From Rhodocyclaceae bacterium (lineage in GTDB: Bacteria > Pseudomonadota > Gammaproteobacteria > Burkholderiales > Rhodocyclaceae), in NCBI GenBank assembly GCA_025361105.1, contig JANYAW010000385.1, positions 1 to 5,868 of the forward strand: a stretch of DNA of 5,868 bases. Reading direction: 5' to 3'. The position numbers were made by a program, and so were the translations under genes. Within the stretch, counting starts at the first letter, position 1. Each line of letters starts with the position of its first letter. Positions 5,824 to 5,868 of the stretch are shown piece by piece. The notes under the pieces are model-generated. The model ran no database searches. It saw nothing but the letters and a program-made list of their open reading frames with translations, and was not told where the DNA came from.

Positions 5824-5868
5824 TTATTTCTTTGCGCATTGTTCACCGATATACGCGACCGCCGCATC
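5824..5868 (-). CDS. Possible C-terminal end of a convergent gene (cut by right edge)
   Basis: On the minus strand the frame ending at TAA 5824-5826 reads DAAVAYIGEQCAKK, a plausible C-terminal tail, entering from the right edge. The two-way terminator at 5768-5795 lies 28 bases past this stop, which fits a convergent gene. With only 14 residues no family can be assigned. A second minus-strand frame is also open across part of this stretch, so the call is tentative. Confidence 0.35.
   Translation of the reverse strand, partial: DAAVAYIGEQCAKK

Noticed and set aside
1..5868. CRISPR array, tRNA or rRNA genes, insertion sequence, prophage or toxin-antitoxin genes
   Set aside because: I see no regularly spaced repeats, no tRNA-like cloverleaf, no transposase motifs and no terminal inverted repeats; coding regions of known families fill most of the window.

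Overview
The window looks like ordinary chromosome from a Gram-negative proteobacterium, most likely a betaproteobacterium. This rests on the lipid A kinase gene lpxK, the short ExbB/ExbD pair directly upstream of lpxK (an arrangement I associate with betaproteobacteria), and the style of the ExbB and XseA proteins. I cannot support a lower rank. Base composition is moderately GC-rich except for one very AT-rich intergenic stretch (about 20% GC across 1701-1780).

Layout, left to right. On the minus strand, positions 1-1573 hold the envelope operon exbB - exbD - lpxK, read right to left. ExbB and ExbD form an inner-membrane proton channel that energises TonB-type transport. LpxK phosphorylates the lipid A precursor and is cut by the left edge. 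A divergent AT-rich intergenic region (about 1574-1790) follows. It carries a 9-bp inverted repeat lying over a plausible plus-strand promoter. On the plus strand, 1791-3679 is a two-gene cassette: a DHA1-type major facilitator efflux transporter whose stop overlaps (ATGA) the start of a winged-helix regulator with a SufR-like cysteine signature. Then come a 169-base gap, the exonuclease VII large subunit gene xseA (3849-5075), and a short membrane protein resembling the membrane domain of urate hydroxylase PuuD (5149-5742). A perfect palindromic terminator at 5768-5795 closes this transcript. The last bases may hold the C-terminus of a convergent minus-strand gene.

How the genes work together. 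The exbB-exbD-lpxK block is envelope housekeeping and xseA is DNA repair. The most interesting unit is the transporter-regulator cassette: translational coupling, a possible Fe-S or thiol sensor, and a symmetrical operator candidate over its promoter together suggest a self-regulated, redox-, metal- or NO-responsive efflux module. The pieces belong to known families. The ligand, the operator assignment and the physiological role are inference.
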